17,803 nucleotides of DNA from JAUNKE01 sp041784625. GTDB lineage: Bacteria; Bacillota; Clostridia; Peptostreptococcales; Filifactoraceae. Position 1 is the first letter of the stretch. The number at the start of each line of letters is the position of its first letter. The notes beneath the pieces were generated by a model. The model saw only the letters and a program-made list of their open reading frames with translations. It searched no databases and was not told the DNA's origin. This document shows, in pieces, positions 6,660-14,905 of this stretch. The stretch spans positions 1 to 17,803 of the forward strand of contig JBHBDS010000052.1 in the NCBI GenBank assembly GCA_041784625.1. Reading direction: 5' to 3'. Made by a program: the position numbers and the translations under genes.

Positions 6660-8744
6660 ATGGAAAATGGAATGGACTCCATGCTGGATATGTATCTGTT
6701 TGAAACCAATACATTGATTGCACAACTGGAAGAAATTTTGATAGCTGCGGAAAAGGATAAAGACTTTACCAGCGAGCATATCAATGAAATCTTCCGCATC
6801 ATGCATACGATCAAGGGATCGTCAGCGATGATGGATCTCAATGCACTGATGAAAATATCACATCGTATCGAGGACATGTTCTTCTTCATTCGTGAAAAAG
6901 GAATGGAAGAAGTGCCTGAAGAGGCTCGTAGAGAACTTTTCGATTTGGTTTTTAATTCCGTGGATTATATTATCGGCGAAATTGCAAAGCTTGAAAACGG
7001 AGAAGCTCTCAATGAAAATATCGACAGCTATATAGAGGACATTAATAGATATTTGGCGAAAATAGGAAGTGGACAGATTGCCAATGAAGAATCTGCAGAA
7101 ACTGCGGCGCAAGAGTTATCCGCATCCTCCGCACTTTGTCAGGGGATTCGGATTTTCTTTGACGACGGAGCAGGGATGGAAAATCTGCGTGCGTTTATGC
7201 TTGTCAATTCGATTCGTGAACATGGCGTTGATCCAGAGTTTGAGCCAGCGGATGTGGAGACCAATCCAGATACCGCACAATATATTTTGGAAAATGGGTT
7301 CTTGATCAAAGTTGCAAATGAAGAAGATGCGGCGATTGCTGCAACTGCAATTCAGCAAGCGGTAAACATCCGTGAGTATGAGCTCGTGGAACTCTGCAGT
7401 GCTGGAGCAGAAGAGCATTCTTCACAAGGAAAATCCGAAGAAAAAGTAGAAAAGCAGGAAGAAAAAGTTGCTACGCAGGAACAAACTGCGCAGCCACAAG
7501 CAACGCCACAAACAGCGGCACAAGGAACGCCAAGCAATGGCGGCGCTAATGCAAATGCAAAACAGAGTTTGATCTCAGTCAACTTGAGCAAGCTGGACAA
7601 ATTGATGGCGATTGTGGGCGAAATTGTAATCACCGAGTCGATGGTGACGGCGTCGCCAGATCTTGCAGGGCTCAAGCTCGACAGCTTTACGAAATCGGCT
7701 CGACAGCTTCGCAAACTTAATTCGGAGCTACAAGATATTGCGATGTCGCTGCGCATGGTGCCAGTCGCTGGCGTGTTCCAAAAAATGAATCGTATCGTGC
7801 GTGATATGTGCAAGAACCTGGGCAAAGATGTACAGCTTGTGATTGAAGGCGAGGATACGGAAGTAGACAAATCCATCGTGGACAACATCGGCGATCCGAT
7901 TATGCACATCGTCCGCAACTCGATGGACCACGGAATTGAATCGATTGAAGATCGTATCGCAGCAGGTAAAAATCCGCAAGGCACGATTACCCTTTCGGCA
8001 AGCCACACAGGCAGCGAGGTCATCATCAGTATCACGGATGATGGAAAAGGAATCGATGTCGAGCGAATTTTGGACAAAGCAGAGAGCAGAGGATTGCTTA
8101 TCAAGCCAAGAAGTGAATATACAAAACGTGAGGCAATCGCATTGATTATGAGCGCAGGATTCTCCACCAACGACAGCGTCACCGAATACTCGGGACGTGG
8201 CGTGGGAATGGACGTTGTGCGCAAAAATATCGAGTCGCTCGGTGGTAGTGTGGTGATGACAGGCGAATTTGGCGAAGGCTCGGAAACGATGCTCAAGATT
8301 CCGCTCACACTTGCAATCGTGGCGGGAATGGAAACAGCAGTGGGCGAATCGACCTTTACGATTCCGATCAACAATATTCGTCAATCGTTCAAAGTGTCTC
8401 AAGACGAAATCATCCGCAATGTCGATGGCAAAGAAATGATCAAAAAAATGGACGAGTTCTTGCCAATCGTTCGTCTGCATGAATTGTATGGAATCGATTC
8501 ACGCTACACGAATTTTGAAGATGGAATCCTCATTTGGGTGGAGGCAGGCGACAAAGGATATTGTCTATTTGTCGATGAACTCATCGGCGAGCAGCAAGTG
8601 GTTGTAAAACCGTTGCCGTCTTATCTTAACAACTACAACATCAAAGACTCGGGAATCGCGGGCTGTACGATCATGGGGAATGGAAACATCAGCTTGATTC
8701 TGGATATTTTGAATTTGTACGCTGTATCCAATGGTAGATTTTAG
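6660..8744 (+). CDS. cheA: chemotaxis histidine kinase CheA
   Basis: CheA autophosphorylates in the receptor arrays and passes phosphate to CheY (and usually CheB). The 694 residues show all five domains. P1 is a phosphotransfer domain with the phospho-His at 49 in HTIKGSS. P2 (about 155-245, GIRIFFDDGAGMENLRAFML) is the CheY-docking domain. A linker rich in Gln, Ala, Thr and Glu (about 245-300) precedes P3, the dimerisation helices (ISVNLSKLDKLMAIVGEIVI). P4 is the ATPase domain, with the N box HIVRNSMDHG at 416, DDGKGID at 460 and GRGVGMDVV at 512. P5, the CheW-like domain, is about 550-690. The ATG at 6660 has AAGGTGGTG upstream; a longer open frame upstream lacks a ribosome binding site and would overlap the promoter region. 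It heads the chemotaxis/late-flagellar cluster. No CheY, CheC or CheD gene is in the window. Confidence 0.97.
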   Translation: MENGMDSMLDMYLFETNTLIAQLEEILIAAEKDKDFTSEHINEIFRIMHTIKGSSAMMDLNALMKISHRIEDMFFFIREKGMEEVPEEARRELFDLVFNSVDYIIGEIAKLENGEALNENIDSYIEDINRYLAKIGSGQIANEESAETAAQELSASSALCQGIRIFFDDGAGMENLRAFMLVNSIREHGVDPEFEPADVETNPDTAQYILENGFLIKVANEEDAAIAATAIQQAVNIREYELVELCSAGAEEHSSQGKSEEKVEKQEEKVATQEQTAQPQATPQTAAQGTPSNGGANANAKQSLISVNLSKLDKLMAIVGEIVITESMVTASPDLAGLKLDSFTKSARQLRKLNSELQDIAMSLRMVPVAGVFQKMNRIVRDMCKNLGKDVQLVIEGEDTEVDKSIVDNIGDPIMHIVRNSMDHGIESIEDRIAAGKNPQGTITLSASHTGSEVIISITDDGKGIDVERILDKAESRGLLIKPRSEYTKREAIALIMSAGFSTNDSVTEYSGRGVGMDVVRKNIESLGGSVVMTGEFGEGSETMLKIPLTLAIVAGMETAVGESTFTIPINNIRQSFKVSQDEIIRNVDGKEMIKKMDEFLPIVRLHELYGIDSRYTNFEDGILIWVEAGDKGYCLFVDELIGEQQVVVKPLPSYLNNYNIKDSGIAGCTIMGNGNISLILDILNLYAVSNGRF

Positions 8745-8753
8745 GAGGGAGCT

Positions 8754-9215
8754 ATGGAGCTGAAAATAGAAAATGCTGTGGAAGAAATGAATTATTACAG
8801 CAATATGCAAAAATTTCTAAACTTCCGATCCGATGGACTGCTGTTTGGAATTGATACCACTTATGTGACCGAAATTATTACCAATACAAAACCAACCAAA
8901 GTGCCGATGCTTCCGTACTACATCAAAGGAATCATCAACCTTCGTGGGCGCATCATCCCGATCGTGGACATTAGGTTGCGCCTTGGCAAGCCAGAGATTG
9001 AATACGATGATAAGGCTTGCGTGGTGGTCGTAGAATATGCAGGCATTGCGATTGGAATCGTCGTGGACACCGTCGTCAACGTAATTGACATCAACACGGC
9101 ACAGATTTCACCAATGCCAGAGAACAATGCGCAAGAAATGGTAAGCGGCGTGATCACATTGAACGAAAAAGATACGCTGATGATATTAGATTGCGAGTTG
9201 CTTATTAACAATTAG
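8754..9215 (+). CDS. cheW: chemotaxis coupling protein CheW
   Basis: CheW bridges chemoreceptors to the P5 domain of CheA. The 153-residue protein has the CheW fold: KFLNFRSDGLLFGIDTTYVT (about residues 20-39), the hallmark KGIINLRGRIIPIVDIRLRL (about 61-80), and GIAIGIVVDTVVNVIDI further on. The first 18 residues (with internal Mets at 12 and 18) are an extension compared with many CheW proteins; the start at 8754 is kept because AGGAGG sits 5 bases before it and overlaps the cheA stop. Only this single CheW is present in the window. The 9-base spacing to cheA implies a fixed ratio with the kinase. Confidence 0.95.
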   Translation: MELKIENAVEEMNYYSNMQKFLNFRSDGLLFGIDTTYVTEIITNTKPTKVPMLPYYIKGIINLRGRIIPIVDIRLRLGKPEIEYDDKACVVVVEYAGIAIGIVVDTVVNVIDINTAQISPMPENNAQEMVSGVITLNEKDTLMILDCELLINN

Positions 9216-9253
9216 CAAAAAATGTCGATATAAATATTGTGGGGGCTAGGAAA

Positions 9254-10063
9254 ATGCAAGGGATTAAGCATGAAGATTTCTTAAAACTGACCAGCTTCGT
9301 GAAAAAAAATTACGGGATTGATTTGAGCAAGAAGGAACAGCTGATAGTAAGCCGCTTGCAATCCACCGTAATGCAGGAGCAATTTGGCGGTTTTGAGAAA
9401 TATGTAAATTATATTACAAGCGCTGCGCCGTCCTCCGATGTCGATTTGATGCTCAACAAGCTGACGACCAATTATACTTTTTTCTATCGCGAAGAAAATC
9501 ATTTTGAATTTCTAAAAAAAGTGGTTCTGCCAGAACTCGAGCGAACGAAAAAAAATAAAAGTCTGGCGATATGGAGCGCAGGTTGTTCATCGGGAGAAGA
9601 ACCCTACACCATCTCGATGATTCTCAAAGATTACTTTGGCGAAAAAGGCGGATGGGACACGAGGGTGCTGGCGACGGATATTTCGCAGAATGTGTTGTAC
9701 AAAGCGCAGAACTCGAGCTATCTCGAAGATGAGCTCAAGAATATGCCAAACAATTGGAAAGATCGTTATTTTGAAAAGGATACTGTAAGCGGAAAGTACA
9801 AGGTTTCGAAAAAAATCAAAGACAATGTGATCTTTCGAACCTTCAACTTGATGGATGAGATCAAGTTCAAACAAAAATTTGATGTCATCTTCTGTCGGAA
9901 TGTGATGATCTATTTTGACCAGCAAACAAGGGATGCATTAGTAGAAAGGTTTTACGATTATTCAAACCCAGGGGCGTATTTGATGATAGGACATTCAGAG
10001 AGTTTGAATCGTGAAAAGACGAGATATTCATACGTTGCGACTGCCACCTATCGAAAGCGTTAG
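9254..10063 (+). CDS. cheR: chemoreceptor methyltransferase CheR
   Basis: CheR transfers methyl groups from S-adenosylmethionine to glutamates of chemoreceptors. The 269-residue protein has the short N-terminal helical domain (HEDFLKLTSFVKKNYGIDLS), then TTNYTFFYREENHF, the SAM-binding loop IWSAGCSSGEEPYTI (W107 onward), DVIFCRNVMIYFD, and the C-terminal GHSESLN. All are standard for the family. The ATG at 9254 is preferred, with GGGGG 8 bases upstream; a GTG at 9239 in the same frame would add five residues but has no ribosome binding site. No C-terminal extension or TPR fusion is seen. The gene lies between cheW and cheB, so both arms of receptor adaptation are co-transcribed. Confidence 0.96.
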   Translation: MQGIKHEDFLKLTSFVKKNYGIDLSKKEQLIVSRLQSTVMQEQFGGFEKYVNYITSAAPSSDVDLMLNKLTTNYTFFYREENHFEFLKKVVLPELERTKKNKSLAIWSAGCSSGEEPYTISMILKDYFGEKGGWDTRVLATDISQNVLYKAQNSSYLEDELKNMPNNWKDRYFEKDTVSGKYKVSKKIKDNVIFRTFNLMDEIKFKQKFDVIFCRNVMIYFDQQTRDALVERFYDYSNPGAYLMIGHSESLNREKTRYSYVATATYRKR

Positions 10064-10072
10064 GAAAAAACT

Positions 10073-10777
10073 ATGAAACATAAAGAAATCATCGAAATGA
10101 ATAAGGTGGTGCAAGAAACCTTGAATCGGGTGGAAAAATTATCTGGTTCAAAAAGCGAGGGAGCGGAGCAAGGATTGCCAAGCGGTAGTGCTTCTCTTAG
10201 TCAGATCGTGATTGCCATCGGCGCATCCACTGGGGGAACGGATGCAACGCTCGAGGTCATCAAAAATCTCCCGAAATCCACGCCAGGAATCGTCATCGTG
10301 CAGCATATGCCCGAGGGATTCACCGAAATGTATGCCAAAAGGCTTGACTCGATCTGCCAGATGGATGTCAAAGAAGCGGAGCACGGCGACAAGATTCGGG
10401 CGGGACAAATATTAATCGCACAAGGCGGACTTCAGCTCAAGGTGGTCAAATCACCAGGCGGAGGATACACCGTATCGTGTAGCGATGGCGAAAAAGTCAG
10501 CGGACACAAGCCGTCGGTTGATGTATTATTTCACTCCGTTGCCGAAGCGGCGGGCAAAAACTCGGTCGGAATTATTTTGACGGGAATGGGAAGAGATGGA
10601 GCGGATGGATTGCTCCATATGAGAAGAAAAGGTGCATTTACAATTGGACAGGATGAAAATTCCTGCGTAGTTTATGGAATGCCAAAAGCAGCGCACGAAA
10701 TCGGCGCAGTAGAAAGGCAAGGAAGCCTAAGAGACATAGCGGATATTCTGATGAATCATCTCGAGAGGCTTCAGTAA
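10073..10777 (+). CDS. cheB: CheB-type methylesterase lacking the receiver domain
   Basis: The 234 residues contain the whole methylesterase domain of CheB, which removes methyl groups (and deamidates Gln) on chemoreceptors. The catalytic triad is visible: Ser52 in IGASTGGTDA, His78 in VQHMPEGF, and Asp175 in GMGRDGADG. Standard CheB has about 350 residues with an N-terminal phospho-acceptor receiver domain that gates activity. Here that domain is replaced by about 45 polar, helix-forming residues (MNKVVQETLNRVEKL). There is no hidden receiver upstream: only nine bases separate the cheR stop from this start, which has AGGA at 7-base spacing. CheA feedback through phosphorylation of this protein is therefore not expected. 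It could also be called a CheB-like methylesterase; its target is likely the chemoreceptors, given cheR next door. Confidence 0.93.
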   Translation: MKHKEIIEMNKVVQETLNRVEKLSGSKSEGAEQGLPSGSASLSQIVIAIGASTGGTDATLEVIKNLPKSTPGIVIVQHMPEGFTEMYAKRLDSICQMDVKEAEHGDKIRAGQILIAQGGLQLKVVKSPGGGYTVSCSDGEKVSGHKPSVDVLFHSVAEAAGKNSVGIILTGMGRDGADGLLHMRRKGAFTIGQDENSCVVYGMPKAAHEIGAVERQGSLRDIADILMNHLERLQ

Positions 10778-10784
10778 GGAGCAG

Positions 10785-11243
10785 ATGGGTAGTATGGAAA
10801 AGTTCAAAAACATTATTTTGGAGCTAACCAGTTTTTTTGGAGAACTGGCAGAACTGGAAAAAACAAAATTAACAGCAATTGTGGACAACAACATTAAGTT
10901 GCTCGAAGAATGTATGAGCAAGGAGCAGGTAGGAATTATGCAGCTCAAAGTGCTGGAGAAGCATCGAGCAGACATCCAAAAGGAATTAGGATGGGAGAGC
11001 CTATCGTTCCAAGAAGTGATTCATCGTCTCGATGGCGATGCCAAGGAAGAATTTACCGAGCTGTATCAAAAATTGGCGGATGCGCTCACCGTATTCAACA
11101 ATGCGGCAGACAGTGCCAAGACGGCGCTTGAAGCAAATTTGTACAGCATCGATGCGATCCTTCATCGCCTAAGAGAAAAGGAAAAAGAAAAGGAAAACAA
11201 AACCAACCAAGCGGAAAAAGGATTTTCCGAAAAGAGAGTATAA
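10785..11243 (+). CDS. flgN: FlgN-type export chaperone for FlgK and FlgL
   Basis: FlgN proteins are small helical cytoplasmic chaperones that bind the hook-filament junction proteins and deliver them to the flagellar export gate. The 152-residue protein is almost entirely helical, with the FlgN-like N-terminal helix LELTSFFGELAELEKTKLTA and a long C-terminal helix that ends in a charged Lys/Glu tail (about residues 125-152). Identity rests as much on position, directly before flgK and flgL as in Bacillus (yvyG), as on sequence, since FlgN is poorly conserved. The start at 10785 is three bases from AAGGAG; an ATG at 10794 is 12 bases away, so the true start is uncertain by three codons. The ribosome binding site overlaps the cheB stop, linking the chemotaxis and hook genes. 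Confidence 0.87.
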   Translation: MGSMEKFKNIILELTSFFGELAELEKTKLTAIVDNNIKLLEECMSKEQVGIMQLKVLEKHRADIQKELGWESLSFQEVIHRLDGDAKEEFTELYQKLADALTVFNNAADSAKTALEANLYSIDAILHRLREKEKEKENKTNQAEKGFSEKRV

Positions 11244-11252
11244 GGAGTAACT

Positions 11253-12785
11253 ATGAGATCAACATTTGCAGGATTTACCACAGCGAGATTGGCGCTTCGT
11301 GCAAGCCAAAAAGCATTAGATGTTACGGGACAAAATATTGCAAATATCAATACAGAAGGATACACAAGACAAAGATTGGATCTTGTTAGTTTGACCGTTG
11401 GATCGGGACCAGACCGATACAAATCCGAATACAATGTTTTCGTCGGAGCGGGGGTTTTGACCGCAGGAATTTCTCAGATTCGGGATCCATTTTTGGATAT
11501 TCGTTTCCGCAACGAAATTGGAAAAGTTGGTGAAACCGAGCAGAGAAAAGAAATCCTCAAAGACTTGGAAAGTATTTTTGATGAAGTTTCCAAAACAGGA
11601 ATCCAAAATCAGATGAGCGACCTCAGCACGATGCTCCAAAAATTGTCGCTCGAAGTTGGAAACAACGAGTTCGATCATATGGTGCGTGCATCGGCAGACG
11701 TGCTTACCAAGATGCTCAACCAGTATGCGCATCAACTCGATGTGGTCAAAAAAGATCACGAATACAATATGGAAAATGTTGAGATCACCAAGGTAAATGA
11801 TATTCTAAAAAATATTGTCAACCTCAACAAAACCATCAAGTCCAATCATGTACATGGCAATCCAGCGCTCGAATTGATGGATCAGCGAAATCTTTTGATT
11901 GACGAACTGGCAAGCTATGTGAATATAAAGGTAGAAACAGAAACTGTATCGATTGGAAAAGATCGAAACATTGAACTTCTTCGCATCAAATCGGGCGACA
12001 AGACGCTCGTGTTTGACGATAAGCATGGCGAATACGACTTTGAAAAAGGCGCAGGCTATGGCGATTACAAACTGAATCTGAAAGAAGCAGGAGCTACATC
12101 GGCAGAGAATGTATATCCAGCGCTCACCTCGGGAATCCTCAAGGCGTCGATGGATATGCTGAACAAAAATGGTGAGTTTGGCGGAACGACAGCGGACACG
12201 AGAGGGCTGGGATACTACGAGCAATCGCTCAATCTATTGGCAGAAAAGATTGCAACGACATTCAATGAGCTAAACAAAGACAAGGATGGCAATCCACACA
12301 ATTTGTTTGAAGCAAATGACGGCAGCGGCGACATCACGGCGAAAAATATCCGAGTGAGCCAAGCATGGCAAAGTGGAACGCTGAACATCAAAGCATCCAA
12401 AACATCGGAGTTTGTCGATGGACGATACAAAAATACGGGTGCGAACGAAAATATCCTCAATATGATCAAACAAATTGGGGACAAAAAAGACTATCAAGCA
12501 GGAACAACCACCATCTTCAAAGGAAGTTTCCAAGAATATTTCACCAACATCGGCACGACGCTCGGGCTGGACATCAACTCGACTTCTTCGATGATGGAAA
12601 ATCATAAAACGGTAGCAAAAGAAGTGGCAAATATGCGAGATTCGATTTCGCAAGTGTCGCTGGATGAAGAGGGAATGAATCTTCTTCATTACCAAAAATC
12701 ATACAATGCGGCGGCGAGACTGATGACAACGCTGGATGAAGCGGTCGCAACCATTATCAATAACATGGGCGTAGTAGGGAGGTAG
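11253..12785 (+). CDS. flgK: flagellar hook-associated protein 1
   Basis: FlgK forms the first ring of the hook-filament junction outside the cell and is exported by the flagellar type III system. The 510 residues start with the conserved rod/hook N-terminal helix, GFTTARLALRASQKALDVTG followed by QNIANINTEGYTRQR (about residues 7-41). They end with the matching C-terminal coiled-coil segment MNLLHYQKSYNAAARLMTTL, plus DEAVATIINNMGVVGR. The central domain (about 150-430) is variable, as usual. There is no cleavable signal peptide, as expected for this export route. AAGGAG precedes the ATG. The flgL start lies three bases beyond the stop. Confidence 0.96.
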   Translation: MRSTFAGFTTARLALRASQKALDVTGQNIANINTEGYTRQRLDLVSLTVGSGPDRYKSEYNVFVGAGVLTAGISQIRDPFLDIRFRNEIGKVGETEQRKEILKDLESIFDEVSKTGIQNQMSDLSTMLQKLSLEVGNNEFDHMVRASADVLTKMLNQYAHQLDVVKKDHEYNMENVEITKVNDILKNIVNLNKTIKSNHVHGNPALELMDQRNLLIDELASYVNIKVETETVSIGKDRNIELLRIKSGDKTLVFDDKHGEYDFEKGAGYGDYKLNLKEAGATSAENVYPALTSGILKASMDMLNKNGEFGGTTADTRGLGYYEQSLNLLAEKIATTFNELNKDKDGNPHNLFEANDGSGDITAKNIRVSQAWQSGTLNIKASKTSEFVDGRYKNTGANENILNMIKQIGDKKDYQAGTTTIFKGSFQEYFTNIGTTLGLDINSTSSMMENHKTVAKEVANMRDSISQVSLDEEGMNLLHYQKSYNAAARLMTTLDEAVATIINNMGVVGR

Positions 12786-12788
12786 ATC

Positions 12789-13787
12789 ATGAGAATAGCA
12801 ACCAATTCACTATTGAGAAATTATAGCGCTAATCTGACCAAAACAATGGGCAACCTCGATGACGCTCGTGAAAAAGTAATGACGAGAAGAAATTTCAGCA
12901 AGACAGCGCAGGATCCAGCAGGAGCGACCAAGGCGTTTCAGCTGAGAAGAGAATATATCAAAAACGAAGATCATATCGAAAACATCAAGCAAGCGCAGGC
13001 GAGATTGGATAGTGTGGAGTCAGGACTGCTCCAAGTGTCCAAAATGTCCGAGCAAATTCATGCGGACTCTCTTGCAGCGATCAACGGATCGACTAGCCAC
13101 GAGCAAAGACTAGCCATTGCCAACGGATTTCGTGAAATGCAAAAGTCGATGGTGCTCAGCCTCAATGCAAAATTCAGTGACCGATTTGTGTTTGGTGGTT
13201 CGCAGACTTTGATCGACAATGCGCCGCTCAAATTATCGGATGATGGCGAGACGCTCACCTACCACGGCATCAATGTGACCGAGGGAGCAGCAGCAGAATT
13301 GCAAAAGCTCGCTGACGAAAAACTCTATGTGGACACAGGATTTGGACTTGGGTTCAACAGTGGTGACGTAGTGGAAGGAACAGCGCAAAATATTTCGTAT
13401 CCAGCAATTCGATTCCTCGGCTTTGGCAAAAATTCGGATGGCGTGGACAACAATCTCATCACATTGGTCGGGAAACTCGCCAATGAGTTTTCGAAACCGA
13501 CGCTGGATGATGAAGAACTAAAAAAACTAACCGACGCTTTTACAACGGCAAGAAATAAAGTAATCGACGAAATCACGTCGATCGGAACCATTTCGAATTT
13601 CCTCGAAAACACCGAGCAACGATTGATCGATGGGAGACTCAATCTCAACGAAAAAATCGTATCCATTGAAAATGTGGATATGGAGCAGGCAATCTCCAAC
13701 TACGAGTGGGCAAAATACGCATACAATGCGGCGCTCAAAGTGGGAACAAGCATTCTCCAACCATCATTTATAGATTTTATGAAATAA
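12789..13787 (+). CDS. flgL: flagellar hook-associated protein 3
   Basis: FlgL forms the second junction ring, on which flagellin polymerises. The 332-residue protein has a flagellin-like N terminus, MRIATNSLLRNYSANLTKTM followed by a helix ending at QDPAGATKAFQLRREY (about residues 40-55). Its C-terminal helix, EQAISNYEWAKYAYNAALKV, ends LQPSFIDFMK, the usual FlgL ending. The ribosome binding site GGGAGG lies inside the end of flgK and the gap is only three bases, so translation is coupled. The middle domain is variable. No flagellin gene is present in the window, although this order is often followed by hag in Bacillus. Confidence 0.95.
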   Translation: MRIATNSLLRNYSANLTKTMGNLDDAREKVMTRRNFSKTAQDPAGATKAFQLRREYIKNEDHIENIKQAQARLDSVESGLLQVSKMSEQIHADSLAAINGSTSHEQRLAIANGFREMQKSMVLSLNAKFSDRFVFGGSQTLIDNAPLKLSDDGETLTYHGINVTEGAAAELQKLADEKLYVDTGFGLGFNSGDVVEGTAQNISYPAIRFLGFGKNSDGVDNNLITLVGKLANEFSKPTLDDEELKKLTDAFTTARNKVIDEITSIGTISNFLENTEQRLIDGRLNLNEKIVSIENVDMEQAISNYEWAKYAYNAALKVGTSILQPSFIDFMK

Positions 13788-13818
13788 TTGCACGGAATGC
13801 AAAATGCTAACAAGGAGG
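13788..13818 (+). promoter_or_regulatory. candidate two-site CsrA target before the DUF6470 gene
   Basis: Directly after the flgL stop, TTGCA (13788-13792) and TGCAA (13798-13802) form a 5-bp stem with the loop CGGAA, exposing GGA (13794-13796). Twenty bases downstream a second GGA (13814-13816) lies in the ribosome binding site AAGGAGG of the next gene. One GGA in a hairpin loop and one in the ribosome binding site is the known architecture of CsrA-repressed leaders such as Bacillus hag. The csrA gene is three genes downstream. Regulation is an inference. Confidence 0.45.
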
Positions 13819-13825
13819 TCTAAGC

Positions 13826-14428
13826 GTGAAACCGCTGATTAAAATTACGAGTGTTCCAATCACTGTTGAGATGAAAAGCACAGGAGCACGCATCGAAAGA
13901 AAATCGGATAGTGTTGAGCTGAGTATCAGCCGAAAAGAAGGTGGCGGACTGCGAATCGAGTCAAAACCGATTCAACTGAGAATCGATACTTTTGAAGCGA
14001 GAAACACCGTCGTTCCGACAACCAGAAGAAGTATTGCACAGGCAGCAGAGAAAGGAAAAAATGCTGCGTATGAAGCGACTGCAAAACTAGGCAGGGAGGG
14101 CCAAATGTTTATGGACGCAAGACTAGCAGGGGGCAAGGCGCTCGACAAAATTTTTGAAATGAGCATGGATATTCCATCGGGCGATTTTACATTGGCAAGA
14201 ATCCCTACCGTAGGGCCAGACATCAGCTGGAGCGAGCCGGACTTGAGGATTCGATACGATATGGAAAAGCTGAATTTTGATTGGAAAATCCAAAACGGAG
14301 ACTTCGAATTTATTCCAGGCACAATTGAGTTCTCGATAACTCAGCGCCCAGATGTTATAATAGAATATATCGGTGGGCCGATTTATGTGCCAAAAAGCGC
14401 TGACCCAAACTTTGAAGCAGAGGCATAA
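13826..14428 (+). CDS. DUF6470 family protein (YviE-like), flagellar cluster member
   Basis: The 200-residue protein has no signal peptide, membrane segment or enzyme motif. It is mostly alternating strands and turns: KPLIKITSVPITVEMKSTGA at the start, RLGREGQMFMDARLAGGKAL-like helix in the middle, and SWSEPDLRIRYDMEKLNFDW followed by TIEFSITQRPDVIIEYIGGP near the end. These segments and its place between flgL and fliW match Bacillus YviE/DUF6470, whose function is not established. The start is a GTG at 13826, chosen because a full AAGGAGGT lies six bases upstream. It is the first gene after a candidate CsrA-bound hairpin. Confidence 0.85.
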   Translation: MKPLIKITSVPITVEMKSTGARIERKSDSVELSISRKEGGGLRIESKPIQLRIDTFEARNTVVPTTRRSIAQAAEKGKNAAYEATAKLGREGQMFMDARLAGGKALDKIFEMSMDIPSGDFTLARIPTVGPDISWSEPDLRIRYDMEKLNFDWKIQNGDFEFIPGTIEFSITQRPDVIIEYIGGPIYVPKSADPNFEAEA

Positions 14429-14436
14429 CAAGAAAA

Positions 14437-14457
14437 TTGGCAGCAAAAGCTAGCCAA
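14437..14457 (+). repeat. hairpin in the fliW leader
   Basis: TTGGC (14437-14441) pairs with GCCAA (14453-14457) and a GC/GC pair can form inside. The hairpin ends one base before the AAAAGGAG ribosome binding site of fliW. It is not a plus-strand terminator, because A residues follow, and its loop lacks GGA. A role in fliW translation is possible but not shown. Confidence 0.35.
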
Positions 14458-14468
14458 AAAAGGAGAAA

Positions 14469-14897
14469 ATGATCATGAAAACAAAATATTTTGGAGAGGT
14501 AACCTTCTCAAGAGATGAGATTCTCACATTCGATAACGGAATTTTCGGATTTGAGAATAGCAAGAAATTTGCACTTATGAACTTCGAGGATGGCACGGAT
14601 GCGATGGTTTGTCTACAAAGCACAGAGGATGAAGACTTGGCTTTTGTTTTGATGAATCCGTTTTTCCTAATGCCAGACTATCAACCAGAAATCAAAGATA
14701 GCGACATCAAAGCACTCGAGGTTGACAAAAATACGAAAGGCGTTTTGTACTACGTGGTATGCGTGGTGCGAGATTCCGTTAGTGATAGCACAGTGAATTT
14801 TAGATGCCCAATCGTGATCAACCCAGAAACAAAAAAAGCAGTTCAAGTGATTTTGGAGAATAGCAAATATTCCTTCAAACATCCACTCAAAGGATAG
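14469..14897 (+). CDS. fliW: flagellar assembly factor FliW (CsrA antagonist)
   Basis: FliW binds both flagellin and CsrA. When flagellin is exported, FliW is freed and sequesters CsrA, relieving repression of flagellin translation. The 142-residue protein shows the family features: TKYFGEVTFSRDEILTFDNG at the N terminus, IFGFENSKKFALMNFEDG (about residues 25-42), then DEDLAFVLMNPFFLMPDY and VRDSVSDSTVNFRCPIVINP. Two starts are possible: ATG 14469, three bases from GGAG, or ATG 14475, nine bases from it and better spaced; the shorter form loses two residues. The stop codon overlaps the ribosome binding site of csrA, so the antagonist and its target are made together. Confidence 0.96.
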   Translation: MIMKTKYFGEVTFSRDEILTFDNGIFGFENSKKFALMNFEDGTDAMVCLQSTEDEDLAFVLMNPFFLMPDYQPEIKDSDIKALEVDKNTKGVLYYVVCVVRDSVSDSTVNFRCPIVINPETKKAVQVILENSKYSFKHPLKG

Positions 14898-14902
14898 GAG
14901 GA
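14888..14902 (+). promoter_or_regulatory. csrA ribosome binding site with clustered GGA motifs
   Basis: Three GGA triplets occur within 11 bases (14892-14894, 14897-14899, 14900-14902), directly before the csrA ATG at 14906. The first lies in CAAAGGATAG, close to the known CsrA target consensus around ACARGGAUGU. The other two form the AGGAGG ribosome binding site. This would allow CsrA to block its own translation. Purine-rich ribosome binding sites contain GGA by nature, so only the first site is informative. Confidence 0.4.
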
Positions 14903-14905
14903 AAT

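Noticed and set aside
7352..8374. A 340-codon open frame on the minus strand inside cheA
   Set aside because: It lies entirely antisense to a clear cheA frame with all five domains. Its product is a Ser/Ile-rich string without recognisable domains, and it has no ribosome binding site.
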